A DNA stretch of 64,000 nucleotides from Parafrigoribacterium mesophilum (GTDB lineage: Bacteria; Actinomycetota; Actinomycetes; Actinomycetales; Microbacteriaceae): the NCBI RefSeq assembly GCF_039652555.1, contig NZ_JBDJAF010000001.1, positions 1,488,001-1,552,000 of the forward strand. The letters run 5' to 3'. The position numbers and the translations under genes were made by a program. The notes under the pieces are model-generated. The model was not told the DNA's origin. It worked only from the letters and a program-made list of their open reading frames with translations, and made no database searches. This document shows, piece by piece, positions 28,349 to 37,827 of this stretch. Within the stretch, counting starts at the first letter, position 1. Each line of letters starts with the position of its first letter.

Positions 28349-30139
28349 TCAGCTCGTCTGGCGCAGGGCCAGCGCCGCCTGCACCAGCGCGGCATGGCTG
28401 AGCGCCTGCGGGAAGTTGCCAAGTTGCGCGCCGGTGGTCGGATCGATTTCTTCGGCGAATAAGCCGAGTGGGCTCGCCCGGCGCAGCAGATCCTGGAACA
28501 GCTGCGCGGCCTCGGGGCGCCTGCCGGTCATGGCGAGGGCTTGCACCAGCCAGAACGCGCAGGGCACGAACGCCCCTTCGGTGCCGGGGATCCCGTCCTG
28601 GCCCGGCGGGTACCGGTACAGCAGGCCACCCCCGGCCGACAGGGCGCTGCGGATGGCGTCGATGGTTCCGCGCATCCGCACCGAATCGGTGGGCTCGATA
28701 CCGACCAGCGGCAGGATCAGCAGCGCCGCATCCAGGTCGTGGGAACCGTAGGTGCGGGTGTAGCTGCCGAGCTCCTCGCTGAAGCCCTGCTCGTGCACCT
28801 GCGCCGCGATGGCGTCCCGTGCGTTCGCCCACCGTGCGCGCTGCCGTGCCGAGCAGCGGTGCGTTGCGGCGATTCTCATGGCGCGGTCCAGCGCGAGCCA
28901 CGCCATTACCTTGGAGTGCACGTGATGGGCGGCGTCGGCGCGGATCTCCCAGATTCCGGCATCCGGCTCGCTCCAGTGCAACGCCACGAAATCGGTGAAG
29001 GACCGCATCGCCCGCCACGTTTCCGAGTACAGCCGGTGCCCGGCCGCGACGAGCGTCCAGGCGGCGTCCAGCACCCAGCCATAGCCGTCGAGCTGGTGCT
29101 GATCAGTCGCGCCGTTGCCGGTGCGCACCGGGGCGCTGCCGGCGTAGCCGGGCCAGCCGTGCAGGGTACGTTCCGGCGGAACATGCTTCCCGTCCACCGT
29201 GAACATCGCGGGCAGACGCGGGCGTTGCAGCCTGCTGGCGTGCAGCAACCAGCCGAGGAAATTCTTGGCCTCCCGCAGTTTGCCCACGGCGAGGAATGCC
29301 GCAACGCCGATGCTGGCGTCCCGCGGCCACGCGAACCGGTAGTCCCAGTTGCGCAGGCCGCCAAGGTATTCCGGAAGCGAGGTCGTCGGCGCGGCCACCG
29401 GCGCCCCCGAGGGTGAGTAAGTGAGCAGGCGCAGCGTCAGCAGGCTTCGCACCACGGTGTCGCGGAACGGGAGGTCGGCGTCGATCTGCGCGCTCCAGTC
29501 GTGCCAGCGGGCTTCATCGGCGAGGACGAGGTCCCAGGCAACGGCGGGCGTGACATGGATGAGCGGTTCACGATTGGCCAGCGTGACCACGATGGTGAGC
29601 GGATGATCCTGGCTGATCTGCACGGTCAGCGGCTCACCCGGCAGCACGCCGATCTCCGGGTCGCAGGTCAGCGACATTGCGAGGGAACCCCATTCACAGA
29701 CGATGTCCGCCAGGCGGGTGCTGACCCTGGGGCGCCGGTGGTCCTCGCCCAGTCGGGGATCGAATTCGATGGCGGCATCCACGGTGGCGCCGACGACCGA
29801 TAGGCGGCGCACCAGTAGCAACGACGGCAGCAGGCGGCCGGCCACCTCCGCGATCATCGTTTCGGTGAGGGTGAGCCGGCTTCCGCCGAGGTCCCAGGTC
29901 GTTTCCAGTGTGGTCGAATGGCCGCGGTAGCGGCGCTGGACGACCCGAGCCGGCTGGGCCGGCCCCATCCGGAACGTTCCGGCTGCCGGCCCGCCGACAA
30001 GGGCACCGAACACACTCACTCCGTCGAACCGGGGCACGCACAGCCAGTCGATCGCGCCGCCGCTGGACACGAGCGCGGCGGTACGCGTGTCACCGAGGAG
30101 TCCGTAATCCTCGATCGGCGTGCTGCCAGAGCCGCTCAT
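28349..30139 (-). CDS. GH15 glucan hydrolase (glucoamylase/trehalase family)
   Basis: 596 residues from ATG 30139. N-terminal beta-sandwich (IEDYGLLGDTRTAALVSSGGAIDWLC) and an (alpha/alpha)6 barrel with LRNWDYRFAWPRDASIGVAAF, HQLDGYGWVLDAAW and the catalytic-Glu region YGSHDLDAALL / GLFAEEIDP. GH15 members cleave alpha-1,4/1,6-glucans or trehalose from the non-reducing end. Lies 3.6 kb from treXYZ, so glycogen/trehalose metabolism is likely; glucoamylase and trehalase cannot be told apart by reading. Confidence 0.88.
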   Translation of the reverse strand: MSGSGSTPIEDYGLLGDTRTAALVSSGGAIDWLCVPRFDGVSVFGALVGGPAAGTFRMGPAQPARVVQRRYRGHSTTLETTWDLGGSRLTLTETMIAEVAGRLLPSLLLVRRLSVVGATVDAAIEFDPRLGEDHRRPRVSTRLADIVCEWGSLAMSLTCDPEIGVLPGEPLTVQISQDHPLTIVVTLANREPLIHVTPAVAWDLVLADEARWHDWSAQIDADLPFRDTVVRSLLTLRLLTYSPSGAPVAAPTTSLPEYLGGLRNWDYRFAWPRDASIGVAAFLAVGKLREAKNFLGWLLHASRLQRPRLPAMFTVDGKHVPPERTLHGWPGYAGSAPVRTGNGATDQHQLDGYGWVLDAAWTLVAAGHRLYSETWRAMRSFTDFVALHWSEPDAGIWEIRADAAHHVHSKVMAWLALDRAMRIAATHRCSARQRARWANARDAIAAQVHEQGFSEELGSYTRTYGSHDLDAALLILPLVGIEPTDSVRMRGTIDAIRSALSAGGGLLYRYPPGQDGIPGTEGAFVPCAFWLVQALAMTGRRPEAAQLFQDLLRRASPLGLFAEEIDPTTGAQLGNFPQALSHAALVQAALALRQTS

Positions 30140-30615
30140 CACCGGACCTGCAGGAGCAGGCCCAGCACAACGCCGTAGATAAGGTGCGCGACGATCGCCA
30201 CCGTGGGGGTCTGGATGCCGTAGTTGAGTCCCAACAGCCCAGGTGGCTCCAGGACCGCGGTGCTGGAGGGCCCTGCGCTTTCGGATGCCATACGCGGGTT
30301 CACGCCCGGGACCAGCGGCAGCAGGACGGTCAGCGCGACGGCGACGTGCAGCAAGCCCAGCAGCGCGCCGAGCCACCAGGACGCCTGGTGCACCAGGGCG
30401 AACGTGGCCGCATAGCCCAGGGCGAACCCTTGTCCGATGACCAGGTGGAGGAAGAAGCCGGCGATCCTGGCTTTGTCGGGGTCTTCGGTGAAGATGGTGC
30501 CCAGCACGAGCGGAAAATCGAGGCGGGTGAGCCCGGCCAGCTGCGCGGTGATCATAGCCGCGGTCAGAGCGGCGGTCGCAATCAGCCCGAACAGGGCCCA
30601 TCCGCTCCAGTCCAC
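30139..30615 (-). CDS. conserved membrane protein, 158 aa
   Basis: Four predicted helices (WALFGLIATAALTAAMITAQ; FFLHLVIGQGFALGYAATFAL; WWLGALLGLLHVAVALTVLL; AIVAHLIYGVVLGLLLQ). Overlaps the GH15 start by ATGA. A related pattern (His in helices 2 and 3) is seen in actinobacterial unknown proteins; function unknown. Confidence 0.7.
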   Translation of the reverse strand: MDWSGWALFGLIATAALTAAMITAQLAGLTRLDFPLVLGTIFTEDPDKARIAGFFLHLVIGQGFALGYAATFALVHQASWWLGALLGLLHVAVALTVLLPLVPGVNPRMASESAGPSSTAVLEPPGLLGLNYGIQTPTVAIVAHLIYGVVLGLLLQVR

Positions 30616-30674
30616 ACTGTTACGCTAACCGCCTGTGGTGAACGCACACAAGGCCCACGCGCGAGCTTGACTCA

Positions 30675-31967
30675 CTATGGGTGCACGTCGCGGTGAATGG
30701 CGCGGTAGTGCCGGTTGCGACCGCGCAGCACGAGGCCGGCCAACAACGCCGCGACCAACGAGGCCGCCACGATGGCGACCTTCGCGTCCCCGTCGTGCGG
30801 GCCGTCCGCACCGAAGCCGAGTTCGGCGACCAGCAGCGACACGGTGAAGCCGATACCGCCCAGAAAGGCCACGCCGGTCAGGTCGATCCAGTTCACCGAG
30901 GGGTCCAGTTCGGCCCTGGTGAGCCGCGTCGTCAGCCAGGTGGTGGCCACGATGCCCAGCGGCTTGCCGACGACCAACGCCACCAGCACGCCGATCGTGA
31001 CCGGGCTACCGAGGGACGCGACGAGCCCGTCCCAGCCGCCGATGGTCACGCCGGCGGCGAAAAAGGCGAAGACCGGCACCGCAAACCCCGTCGAAATGGG
31101 CCGGAACCGGTGTTCGAAGACCTCGGCAAGCCCAGGACCCGTGTCATCCGCGCTACCGGCCGCGCGCAGCACGGGCACCGCGAAGCCGAGCAGCACGCCG
31201 GCCACGGTAGAATGCACCCCCGAGGCGTGCAACAGCACCCACGCCGCGATACCGATCGGCAGCAGCACGAACCACGCGGCCGACGCGTTGAGCCGAAAGA
31301 ACTTGCGGTATTTCTGCGCCAGAAACGTGTAGAGCGCGAGGGGCACCAGGGTGAGCAGCAGCGGCATCAGCTGGATGCTCGTCGTATAGAAGAAGGCGAT
31401 GATGACGATGGCGATAAGGTCGTCCACCACGGCAAGGGTGAGCAGGAACAGTCGAAGCGCACTCGGCAGATGCGAGCCGATGACGGCCAACACCGCCAGC
31501 GCAAAGGCGATGTCGGTGGCGGTGGGGACCGCCCAGCCCCGCAGGGCATCCGGGTCATTCCAGTTGATGGCCACGTAGATCAAGGCGGGCACAATCACTC
31601 CGCCGACCGCGGCGGCCACGGGCACGATGGCGGTGCTGAGATCCCGCAGGTCTCCCGCGACGAACTCGCGCTTGAGCTCCAATCCCACCAGGAAGAAGAA
31701 GATCGCCAGCAATCCGTCGGCGGACCACTGGCCGACGCTCAGTTCGAGGTGCCAGGGGGCGTACCCGAAAGTGATATCCCGCAGCGCGAAGTAGCTGTCC
31801 GACAGCGGCGAGTTCGACCACAGCAGCGCGAGGGCGGAGGCCCCGACCAGAAGCGCGCCGCCAACTGTCTCTTTGCGGAGAATCGCGCCGATACGGACGA
31901 TCTCGCCAAAACCTGCCCGCCCGAAGACGAATCGTCTGGGCTGACGTTGTGAGCGGGATGCAACCAC
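30675..31967 (-). CDS. nhaA: Na+/H+ antiporter NhaA
   Basis: 430 residues from GTG 31967, chosen because AAGGAG lies 6 bases upstream. About 12 helices; NhaA hallmarks are FFFLVGLELKREF, VPTATDIAFALAVLAV and LAVVDDLIAIVIIAFF, whose paired Asp residues bind the ion. Sodium and pH homeostasis at the cytoplasmic membrane. Alone on its strand, 59 bases before the membrane-protein/GH15 pair. Confidence 0.93.
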   Translation of the reverse strand: MVASRSQRQPRRFVFGRAGFGEIVRIGAILRKETVGGALLVGASALALLWSNSPLSDSYFALRDITFGYAPWHLELSVGQWSADGLLAIFFFLVGLELKREFVAGDLRDLSTAIVPVAAAVGGVIVPALIYVAINWNDPDALRGWAVPTATDIAFALAVLAVIGSHLPSALRLFLLTLAVVDDLIAIVIIAFFYTTSIQLMPLLLTLVPLALYTFLAQKYRKFFRLNASAAWFVLLPIGIAAWVLLHASGVHSTVAGVLLGFAVPVLRAAGSADDTGPGLAEVFEHRFRPISTGFAVPVFAFFAAGVTIGGWDGLVASLGSPVTIGVLVALVVGKPLGIVATTWLTTRLTRAELDPSVNWIDLTGVAFLGGIGFTVSLLVAELGFGADGPHDGDAKVAIVAASLVAALLAGLVLRGRNRHYRAIHRDVHP

Positions 31968-32084
31968 GGTGGCTCCTTGGGCGAAGTGTTGGCAAAGAAA
32001 TTGCCGACCAGACTTCCCGGCGCACCTGATGGTCAGTCTATCGACTGCCTGGTGAACCGCCGCCTGGCCTATCGTTGACCTCAG

Positions 32085-32456
32085 ATGATGATCACGAGAC
32101 GAGAAGCCGCCCTGCGTCTGGACATCCCGCTGGAGATGGCCAGGCGGCATGGTTTGCCCGCCCGCATGTCTGAGCCGGAATTGGCGGAGCTTGACACGCA
32201 TCCGCCGGCGTGGTTGGCGCAGTCCCGCGCCAACCGTACCGGCAGCCGGCCGGTCTGGGTGCAACTGACCTGCGAGATCTGCGGATTCACCGAGGCTGCC
32301 CGTCCGAAGAAGTGGTGGCCGGCTTTTTCCCACCTCAGTTGTTCTCATCACGCGGCGGACGAACTGCCGGTGCCCGTCGCCGGGTTCTCGCGTCGTGAAG
32401 TCGACGGTATTGGCAGCCGTTTCGTCGGAATCGTGGACACCCCGCCCGGTAGCTGA
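32085..32456 (+). CDS. conserved actinobacterial protein with Cys/His metal-like motif
   Basis: 123 residues. N-terminal helical half (TRREAALRLDIPLEMARRHG) and a C-terminal half with C-EI-C ... C-S-H-H spaced ~27 residues apart, which could bind zinc. Resembles a DUF5997-like family by memory; function unknown. ATG 32085 with a second ATG directly after it. Confidence 0.65.
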   Translation: MMITRREAALRLDIPLEMARRHGLPARMSEPELAELDTHPPAWLAQSRANRTGSRPVWVQLTCEICGFTEAARPKKWWPAFSHLSCSHHAADELPVPVAGFSRREVDGIGSRFVGIVDTPPGS

Positions 32457-32579
32457 GCCCTCGCCGCGAGGGCATCCGAATTAGATTCGGTCTAAGACGG
32501 CTTCGAGGAACTAGAATTCCCGTAACCTGCACGGCATCATCTGGGACAACCATGCGAGGCGAAAGGTCCGGCGACGATT

Positions 32580-32897
32580 ATGGGCAAGCTAGTTTACGGA
32601 GCCTCCGTAGCTGAAATCGAGGTGGACGACCGAACGCTTGCGCACTTGGAGATTGTCATCGTCGCAAAGCTTCGCCGCGATGAGAAGTTCGTGCTTTCCT
32701 GGCACCACGGCCAATCGGGTGGGGGCGGCCGCAGCACGGTCTGGATCCATTCGGCGATTCCGTTGCATTTCCAATTCAACGGCAGCAAGGAACCGTCCAT
32801 CAATCCGGCATGGCTGAAGGAGCTCATGGCCATCGCCAACAGCCCGGGCGGACTTCACATCATCCCAGAACCAGAACTCGAGCCGGCCAGCCGATGA
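32580..32897 (+). CDS. small conserved Microbacteriaceae protein (DUF7882-like), paralogue 1
   Basis: 105 residues. MGKLVYG start, EIEVDDRTLAHLEIVIVAKLRR, WIHSAIPLHFQF and INPAWLKELMAIANS all match the protein at 40596, ~45% identical by eye. I recall such proteins being labelled ATP-dependent DNA ligase in databases, but no ligase motif is present, so that name should not be used. Divergent or isolated from neighbours; role unknown. Confidence 0.75.
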   Translation: MGKLVYGASVAEIEVDDRTLAHLEIVIVAKLRRDEKFVLSWHHGQSGGGGRSTVWIHSAIPLHFQFNGSKEPSINPAWLKELMAIANSPGGLHIIPEPELEPASR

Positions 32898-32907
32898 CCG
32901 GTGCCGG

Positions 32908-33225
32908 TCAACGCTGACGCAGCCCCGCGTCGCTCAGGTCACGCTCGCTCAGTCCTGCCGCCAGTGCCGCCTCCCTGGCGCGGGTGACGGTGCGTTCGTA
33001 GTGAGTGCTGACCAGGGCACCTACCCGATCCCACCGGTCACCGAAGGTCTCACCTTCCATGCCGACGGGCCGGGTCTCGTGCCGCAGCCTGAAGTTGGCA
33101 GCGGCGGCTTCGTCCAACGCCGCTGCCAGGGCGCGGGCCGCGTCACCTCTCGGCGTTCGATCGGTAAGCAGTTCGGACGCCGCGCGCAACCGGGCGTCCT
33201 CCGGATCGACGATGGTGTCGCCCAT
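32908..33225 (-). CDS. hypothetical protein, 105 aa
   Basis: All-helical, Ala/Arg/Glu-rich (ARALAAALDEAAAANFRLRHE), no membrane segment. 11 bases after the upstream gene's stop on the same strand, so a two-gene unit with 33237. No family recognised. Confidence 0.55.
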   Translation of the reverse strand: MGDTIVDPEDARLRAASELLTDRTPRGDAARALAAALDEAAAANFRLRHETRPVGMEGETFGDRWDRVGALVSTHYERTVTRAREAALAAGLSERDLSDAGLRQR

Positions 33226-33236
33226 TCCGATCGGCC

Positions 33237-33614
33237 CTAGTGGACGAACTCGTCCAGGGTCGTGACGCGAATCGCGACGCCGGGGCTGACCAGCAGGAGC
33301 TCCACCCCATCCTCGTGCAGCAGGGGGACCAGCTCGGAGTGACCGGAGTCGAGCACCTTGCGGCAGTTACGGAGGAACACGTCGGCCATCGACGGCCGCG
33401 CGGTGAATTCCCTGCCGCCGTAACTGATGACCACTGTCGCCGGTTCCCTTTCCGCCTCCGTCCGAGACGTCGGGATCTCAGACCCGGACGCCATCGGATC
33501 GCGGTGCGGATGCAATGCGACGATCTCGCGACCACGTGTGGGCACCCGGCGCACCGTCTGCAACTTGCGCGAGGGTTGGTCAGCCGCCTTCGATGCTCGT
33601 ATTGCTGGGTCCAC
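33237..33614 (-). CDS. hypothetical protein, 125 aa
   Basis: GTG 33614 follows GGGGGTGG. A basic, disordered N-terminal half leads to a compact domain TVVISYGGREFTARPSMADVF...DGVELLLVSPGVAIRV. The YGG beta-hairpin start resembles the 95-aa protein at 40943 (ILHYGGEALEL), and both sit beside a DUF7882-like gene, so they may be distant relatives. Function unknown. Confidence 0.55.
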   Translation of the reverse strand: MDPAIRASKAADQPSRKLQTVRRVPTRGREIVALHPHRDPMASGSEIPTSRTEAEREPATVVISYGGREFTARPSMADVFLRNCRKVLDSGHSELVPLLHEDGVELLLVSPGVAIRVTTLDEFVH

Positions 33615-33750
33615 GAATTACCACCCCCGACAGATGCATGTGCACTACCCGAGCAGACCGCCCACTCAAGGAAAAGTTTCCGCCTGTGCCACCCCTCGAT
33701 CAAGGGCTTGTCGATGGTGTGCGGACGTGCTACTTTCGGCAGAAATCCGA

Positions 33751-33790
33751 ACTGCTGCGGTGACGGTCACACTGCTGCGGTGATGGTTAC
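33751..33790. repeat. 20-bp tandem duplication at the treZ stop codon
   Basis: Two adjacent 20-base units (ACTGCTGCGGTGACGGTCAC and the same with two changes). The treZ stop lies inside the lower-coordinate unit. Confidence 0.85.
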
Positions 33791-35500
33791 GCAGCGTGCC
33801 GCCATATCAAGTACCTCCCCGTCGAAATGGGATGCCTCGTCCCAGGACAGGAGGATCCGATTGCCGGGCAGCCGGATGCGGTGCCGGGAGACATCGAAGT
33901 TCGCCACCACCGCCAGTCCGCCCCGATGCACCACGAACCACCGTTCGTTCTCGTCGAACTCGGTAGCGACCGACCCGAACCGCGGGTCGGCGAATTCGGG
34001 GTGACTGCGACGCAGCGCGATCAGGCGCCGGTAGAAGTCGTGCATCCGCCGGTGGCGCCCGCCATCGACCTCGGCCCAGTCCAGCTTCGACCCTGCGAAC
34101 GTTGCGAGATCCCCCGGATCGGGCACCACCGCCGGATCCCACCCCATCCGTTCGAACTCGGCGAGACGCCCCGCAACGGTGGCGGCCGCCAGTTCGGGCT
34201 CCGGATGCGAGGTGAAGAACTGCCACGGTGTTGACGCGGCCCACTCCTCACCCATGAACAGCATCGGCGTGAACGGTGACGTGAGGGTCAGAGCGGCGGC
34301 AATCGCCAGAGCGCCGTCATCCACCGAGGCGGCGAGCCGGTCCCCGGCGGCTCGATTCCCCACTTGGTCGTGGGTCTGGTCGGAGACAACCAGGCGGAAC
34401 GCCGGCATGCGTTCGGTGTCGACCGGGCGCCCATGCGGGCGGCCGCGGAACGACGAATAGGTGCCATCGTGGAAGAAACCTCTGGTCAACACTTTGCTGA
34501 GTGCTGCCAGCGAATCGAAGTCGGAGTAATACCCCACCGTTTCACCGGTTACCGCGACGTGCACGGCGTGATGGAAGTCGTCACTCCACTGCGCGGTCAG
34601 CCCATACCCGTCGCCCTCCCTCGGGGTGATCAGGGTGGGGTCGTTGAGATCGGACTCTGCGATCAGGCTCAACGGACGTCCGAGGAAGGCGGACAACGCC
34701 TCGGTCTCCTCGGCGAGTTCCTGCAACAGATGCTTGGCCGAGTGGTCGACGAGGGCGTGCACCGCGTCGAGCCGGAGTCCGTCGACGTGGTAGTCGCGCA
34801 ACCACATCCGAGCGTTGTCGAGGATGAAACGCCGTACCGGTGCGGCGTCGGCACCGTCGAGGTTGATCGATTCACCCCAGGTGTTCTTCGCGGACCGGTT
34901 CAGGTACGGACCGAACCGGGGCAGGTAATTGCCGCTGGGGCCAAGGTGGTTGTAGACGACGTCCTGGATGACGGCCAGTCCGGCGGCGTGGCAGGCGTCG
35001 ACGAAACGCTGATACGCGACCGGGCCGCCATAGCTTTCCTGCACCGCATACCAGAGCACGCCGTCGTAGCCCCAATTGTGATGGCCGTTGAACGCGTTGA
35101 CCGGCAGCAGTTCCACGAAGTCGATGCCGAGGTCCACCAGATGGCCCAGTCTCGCAGTCGCCGCATCCAGCGTCCCCTCCGGCGTGAACGTGCCGATGTG
35201 CAGTTCGTAGATCACCCCGCCGGCCAGCTGACGACCTGTCCAACGGGCATCGGTCCACGCGAAGGCTGAGCCGTCGAAGGTGCGCGAAAGCTCATGGACG
35301 CCGCCGGGTTGGCGACGGGACCGGGGATCGGGGAGCGCGACGGCGTCGTCGTCGAGAAGGTAACCGTAGTCGACCACCGAGCCCGGCACCGGTTCAGCAG
35401 GCTGCCACCAGCCGTCGGGTCCGGCGACCATTGCCCGCCGCTCGCCGTCGGCGAGCAACGCGACGGAGCGCGCCGCCGGTGCCCACACATCGAAGTTCAT
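33767..35500 (-). CDS. treZ: malto-oligosyltrehalose trehalohydrolase
   Basis: 577 residues, GH13 with an N-terminal CBM48-like domain (FDVWAPAARSVALL). Barrel motifs: DVVYNHLGPSGNYL (region I), GLRLDAVHAL (region II, nucleophile Asp), LIAESDLNDP (region III, Glu) and SDQTHDQVGNR (region IV). It frees trehalose from maltooligosyl-trehalose. Last gene of treX-treY-treZ. Confidence 0.95.
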   Translation of the reverse strand: MNFDVWAPAARSVALLADGERRAMVAGPDGWWQPAEPVPGSVVDYGYLLDDDAVALPDPRSRRQPGGVHELSRTFDGSAFAWTDARWTGRQLAGGVIYELHIGTFTPEGTLDAATARLGHLVDLGIDFVELLPVNAFNGHHNWGYDGVLWYAVQESYGGPVAYQRFVDACHAAGLAVIQDVVYNHLGPSGNYLPRFGPYLNRSAKNTWGESINLDGADAAPVRRFILDNARMWLRDYHVDGLRLDAVHALVDHSAKHLLQELAEETEALSAFLGRPLSLIAESDLNDPTLITPREGDGYGLTAQWSDDFHHAVHVAVTGETVGYYSDFDSLAALSKVLTRGFFHDGTYSSFRGRPHGRPVDTERMPAFRLVVSDQTHDQVGNRAAGDRLAASVDDGALAIAAALTLTSPFTPMLFMGEEWAASTPWQFFTSHPEPELAAATVAGRLAEFERMGWDPAVVPDPGDLATFAGSKLDWAEVDGGRHRRMHDFYRRLIALRRSHPEFADPRFGSVATEFDENERWFVVHRGGLAVVANFDVSRHRIRLPGNRILLSWDEASHFDGEVLDMAARCVTITAAV

Positions 35501-35511
35501 CGGCCCCTCTT

Positions 35512-37827
35512 CTACGGTTCGGCGGCCAGTAACGCGACCGGATAGCGGTCGAGCAGGCGCACCAGCTCGACCTCCCCGCCGCTGAAGCGACGACCGGTGA
35601 TCACGTCGACCCGGGAACGCGCCGACAACAGGATCCGGGTGTCCCGCCAGCCTCCCCCGGCCGCCAATCCGAGCGGCAGACGTGTGGCGACGGCAACGGC
35701 GCCACCCCGGTCGAAGGCGACAACATGCTGCCCGGCCGGGCCGAACCCGGCGACGCCCAGGTACCTGGTGAACAGTTCCGGCCGGTCCCGCCGGAGCCGC
35801 AAGGCACGGCTGGTCACGAGGAGCTTGGCTTCACCGGAGGGGTCGATGGGTGGCAATTCACCGCCGTCGATCCGCTGCAGTGCCGCTTCGGCGGCCCGGA
35901 AATCGACCGGCCGGCGGTTGTCGGGGTCGACCAGGGAGCGTTCCCAGAACTCGCTGCCCTGATAGACGTCGGGCACGCCCGGCCCGGCCAGCTGCAGCAG
36001 TTTGGCCGACAGCGAGTTCGACCACCCGGCATCCTGCACCCGCCGCAGCAGAGCCGTCAGAATCCGAACCACTTCAGGGTCGTCGAAGGCGGAGTCGACC
36101 AGCGCGTGCATCCTGGCTTCGAACCGCTCGTTCGGCCGGTCCCACGAGGTGGAGTTGCCCGCCTCGCGCGACGCTTTCTCGGCGTACCCGTGGAGGCGGT
36201 CCCGGGTGGCCGGCCATGCCCCGAGGATCGCCTGCCACAACAGTGACTCGAGCGGGCCGTCGCCCAGCGGGGCGAGGCGCCGCAGCCGGGCCAGTGCGTC
36301 CGCCCACTCGTGCGGGATCTCGGAAAGGACGTCGATCCGCGCACGCACGTCCTCGCCGCGTTTGGTGTCGTGGGTGGACAGCGTGGTCATGGACAGTGGG
36401 AATCCGGCCTGCCTGACGGTGTTCCTGCGGTGGTACTCGTTCACGTCGATGGCGAACTCGGAGGGGTCGGCGCCCACCTCGGTCAGGGACCCGAGTCGGG
36501 TGTAGCGATAGAACGCGCAATCCTCCACTCCTTTTGCCATGACCATGCCGGAGGTCTGCTGGAATCGGATGGCAACCGGATGCGCGGGGTCGCTGAGCAG
36601 GAGGTACAGTTCCTCGACGGTGCGGGCCAGCTCCGGGTGCCGGCGTTTCGCAGTTGCCGCGGCGTGCCGGAGGTGCTCGATTCCGAACGGCAGGTAGCTG
36701 CGGTAGACCGGGAAGCAGGTAAGCAGTTCGGCGAGCGCGTCCGCGAGCGATTCTCGATCGGTGATCACGGCACCGGAGCGCCGCACATCGCGAACCAGCC
36801 GTAACACCTCTGAATGGAGGATTCCGTCGGCCACGGCCCGCTTCGTGGAATGACGCAGCGCTTCCCAGGACGGCGGCTTACGCCGGTCGCGCACGTCGGC
36901 ATCCAGAGCGTCGAGACCATCCTGGCCGCTTTCATCCACGAGCACCCTGTCGATGTCGGCGAGGGCGTCATAGCCGGTGGTGCCGGCCACCGGCCAGGCT
37001 CCGGGCAGCCGTTCGTCGCCCTCGAGAATCTTCTCCACGAGGAGGTACGTCCCACCGGTGGCCTCGGCCAGGGTGTCCAGATACCCGCCCGGGTCGGCTA
37101 GTCCGTCCGGGTGGTCCACGCGCAGGCCGTCGACCCAGCCGGTGCGGATCCAGCTCAGGATCTCCTGGTGCGACTTCTGGAACACCCAGGGAATCTCGAC
37201 CCGAAGCCCGGCCAGCGTGTTGACGGCGAAAAACCGACGGTAGTTCGCTTCGCTGTCTGCCCGGCGCCAGTTGACCAGTTCATAGTGTTGACGCTCGTGC
37301 ACGGTGCGCGGGTCCACTGCGTCATCCGCGGTGCCTGGTGCGATCGGAAAGCGCTGGTCGAAGTACCGCAACTCGTCGCCGATCACCCGGAGGGCGGCGA
37401 GCTCGTCCGACCCGTCGCCGAGGACGGGCAGGCGTACGCGGCCGGCACCGAATTCCCAGTCGATGTCGAAGGCTTCGGCAAAAGACGACGCCGCACCGTG
37501 TTTCAGCACGTCCCACCACCAGGCGTTGGATGCGGCGTCGGCGATGCCCATGTGATTGGGGACGATGTCGACCAGCACGCCGAGGCCCAGCGCGTGGGCT
37601 CGGGCGGCGAAGTGCTCCAGGCCGGCGGCTCCTCCCCTGGCCGGGTCGACACGGCTGTGGTCCACGATGTCGTAGCCGTGGTCTGAGCCAGCTTGGGCCT
37701 GCAGCAGCGGCGACAGGTACACCCAGTCCGCGCCTAGGGCGTGCAGGTAGTCGAGCACGCGGGTTGCCGCCTCAAGCGGGAAGGACGACCTGATCTGCAG
37801 TCGATAGGTCGAGGCTGGAGCGAGCAT
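35512..37827 (-). CDS. treY: malto-oligosyltrehalose synthase
   Basis: 771 residues from ATG 37827. GH13 start STYRLQIRSSFPLEAA and LHALGADWVYLSPLL; DIVPNHMGIAD (region I), GLRVDHPDGLADP (region II), YLLVEKILEGDE (region III), TLSTHDTKRGEDVRAR (region IV, TreY-specific). It turns the reducing end of maltodextrin into a trehalose unit. Overlaps treX by ATGA; 11 bases before treZ. Confidence 0.95.
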   Translation of the reverse strand: MLAPASTYRLQIRSSFPLEAATRVLDYLHALGADWVYLSPLLQAQAGSDHGYDIVDHSRVDPARGGAAGLEHFAARAHALGLGVLVDIVPNHMGIADAASNAWWWDVLKHGAASSFAEAFDIDWEFGAGRVRLPVLGDGSDELAALRVIGDELRYFDQRFPIAPGTADDAVDPRTVHERQHYELVNWRRADSEANYRRFFAVNTLAGLRVEIPWVFQKSHQEILSWIRTGWVDGLRVDHPDGLADPGGYLDTLAEATGGTYLLVEKILEGDERLPGAWPVAGTTGYDALADIDRVLVDESGQDGLDALDADVRDRRKPPSWEALRHSTKRAVADGILHSEVLRLVRDVRRSGAVITDRESLADALAELLTCFPVYRSYLPFGIEHLRHAAATAKRRHPELARTVEELYLLLSDPAHPVAIRFQQTSGMVMAKGVEDCAFYRYTRLGSLTEVGADPSEFAIDVNEYHRRNTVRQAGFPLSMTTLSTHDTKRGEDVRARIDVLSEIPHEWADALARLRRLAPLGDGPLESLLWQAILGAWPATRDRLHGYAEKASREAGNSTSWDRPNERFEARMHALVDSAFDDPEVVRILTALLRRVQDAGWSNSLSAKLLQLAGPGVPDVYQGSEFWERSLVDPDNRRPVDFRAAEAALQRIDGGELPPIDPSGEAKLLVTSRALRLRRDRPELFTRYLGVAGFGPAGQHVVAFDRGGAVAVATRLPLGLAAGGGWRDTRILLSARSRVDVITGRRFSGGEVELVRLLDRYPVALLAAEP

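Noticed and set aside
32580..32897. ATP-dependent DNA ligase label for the small paralogues
   Set aside because: No K-x-D-G nucleotidyl transferase motif, and the ~105-aa length is far below any ligase domain.
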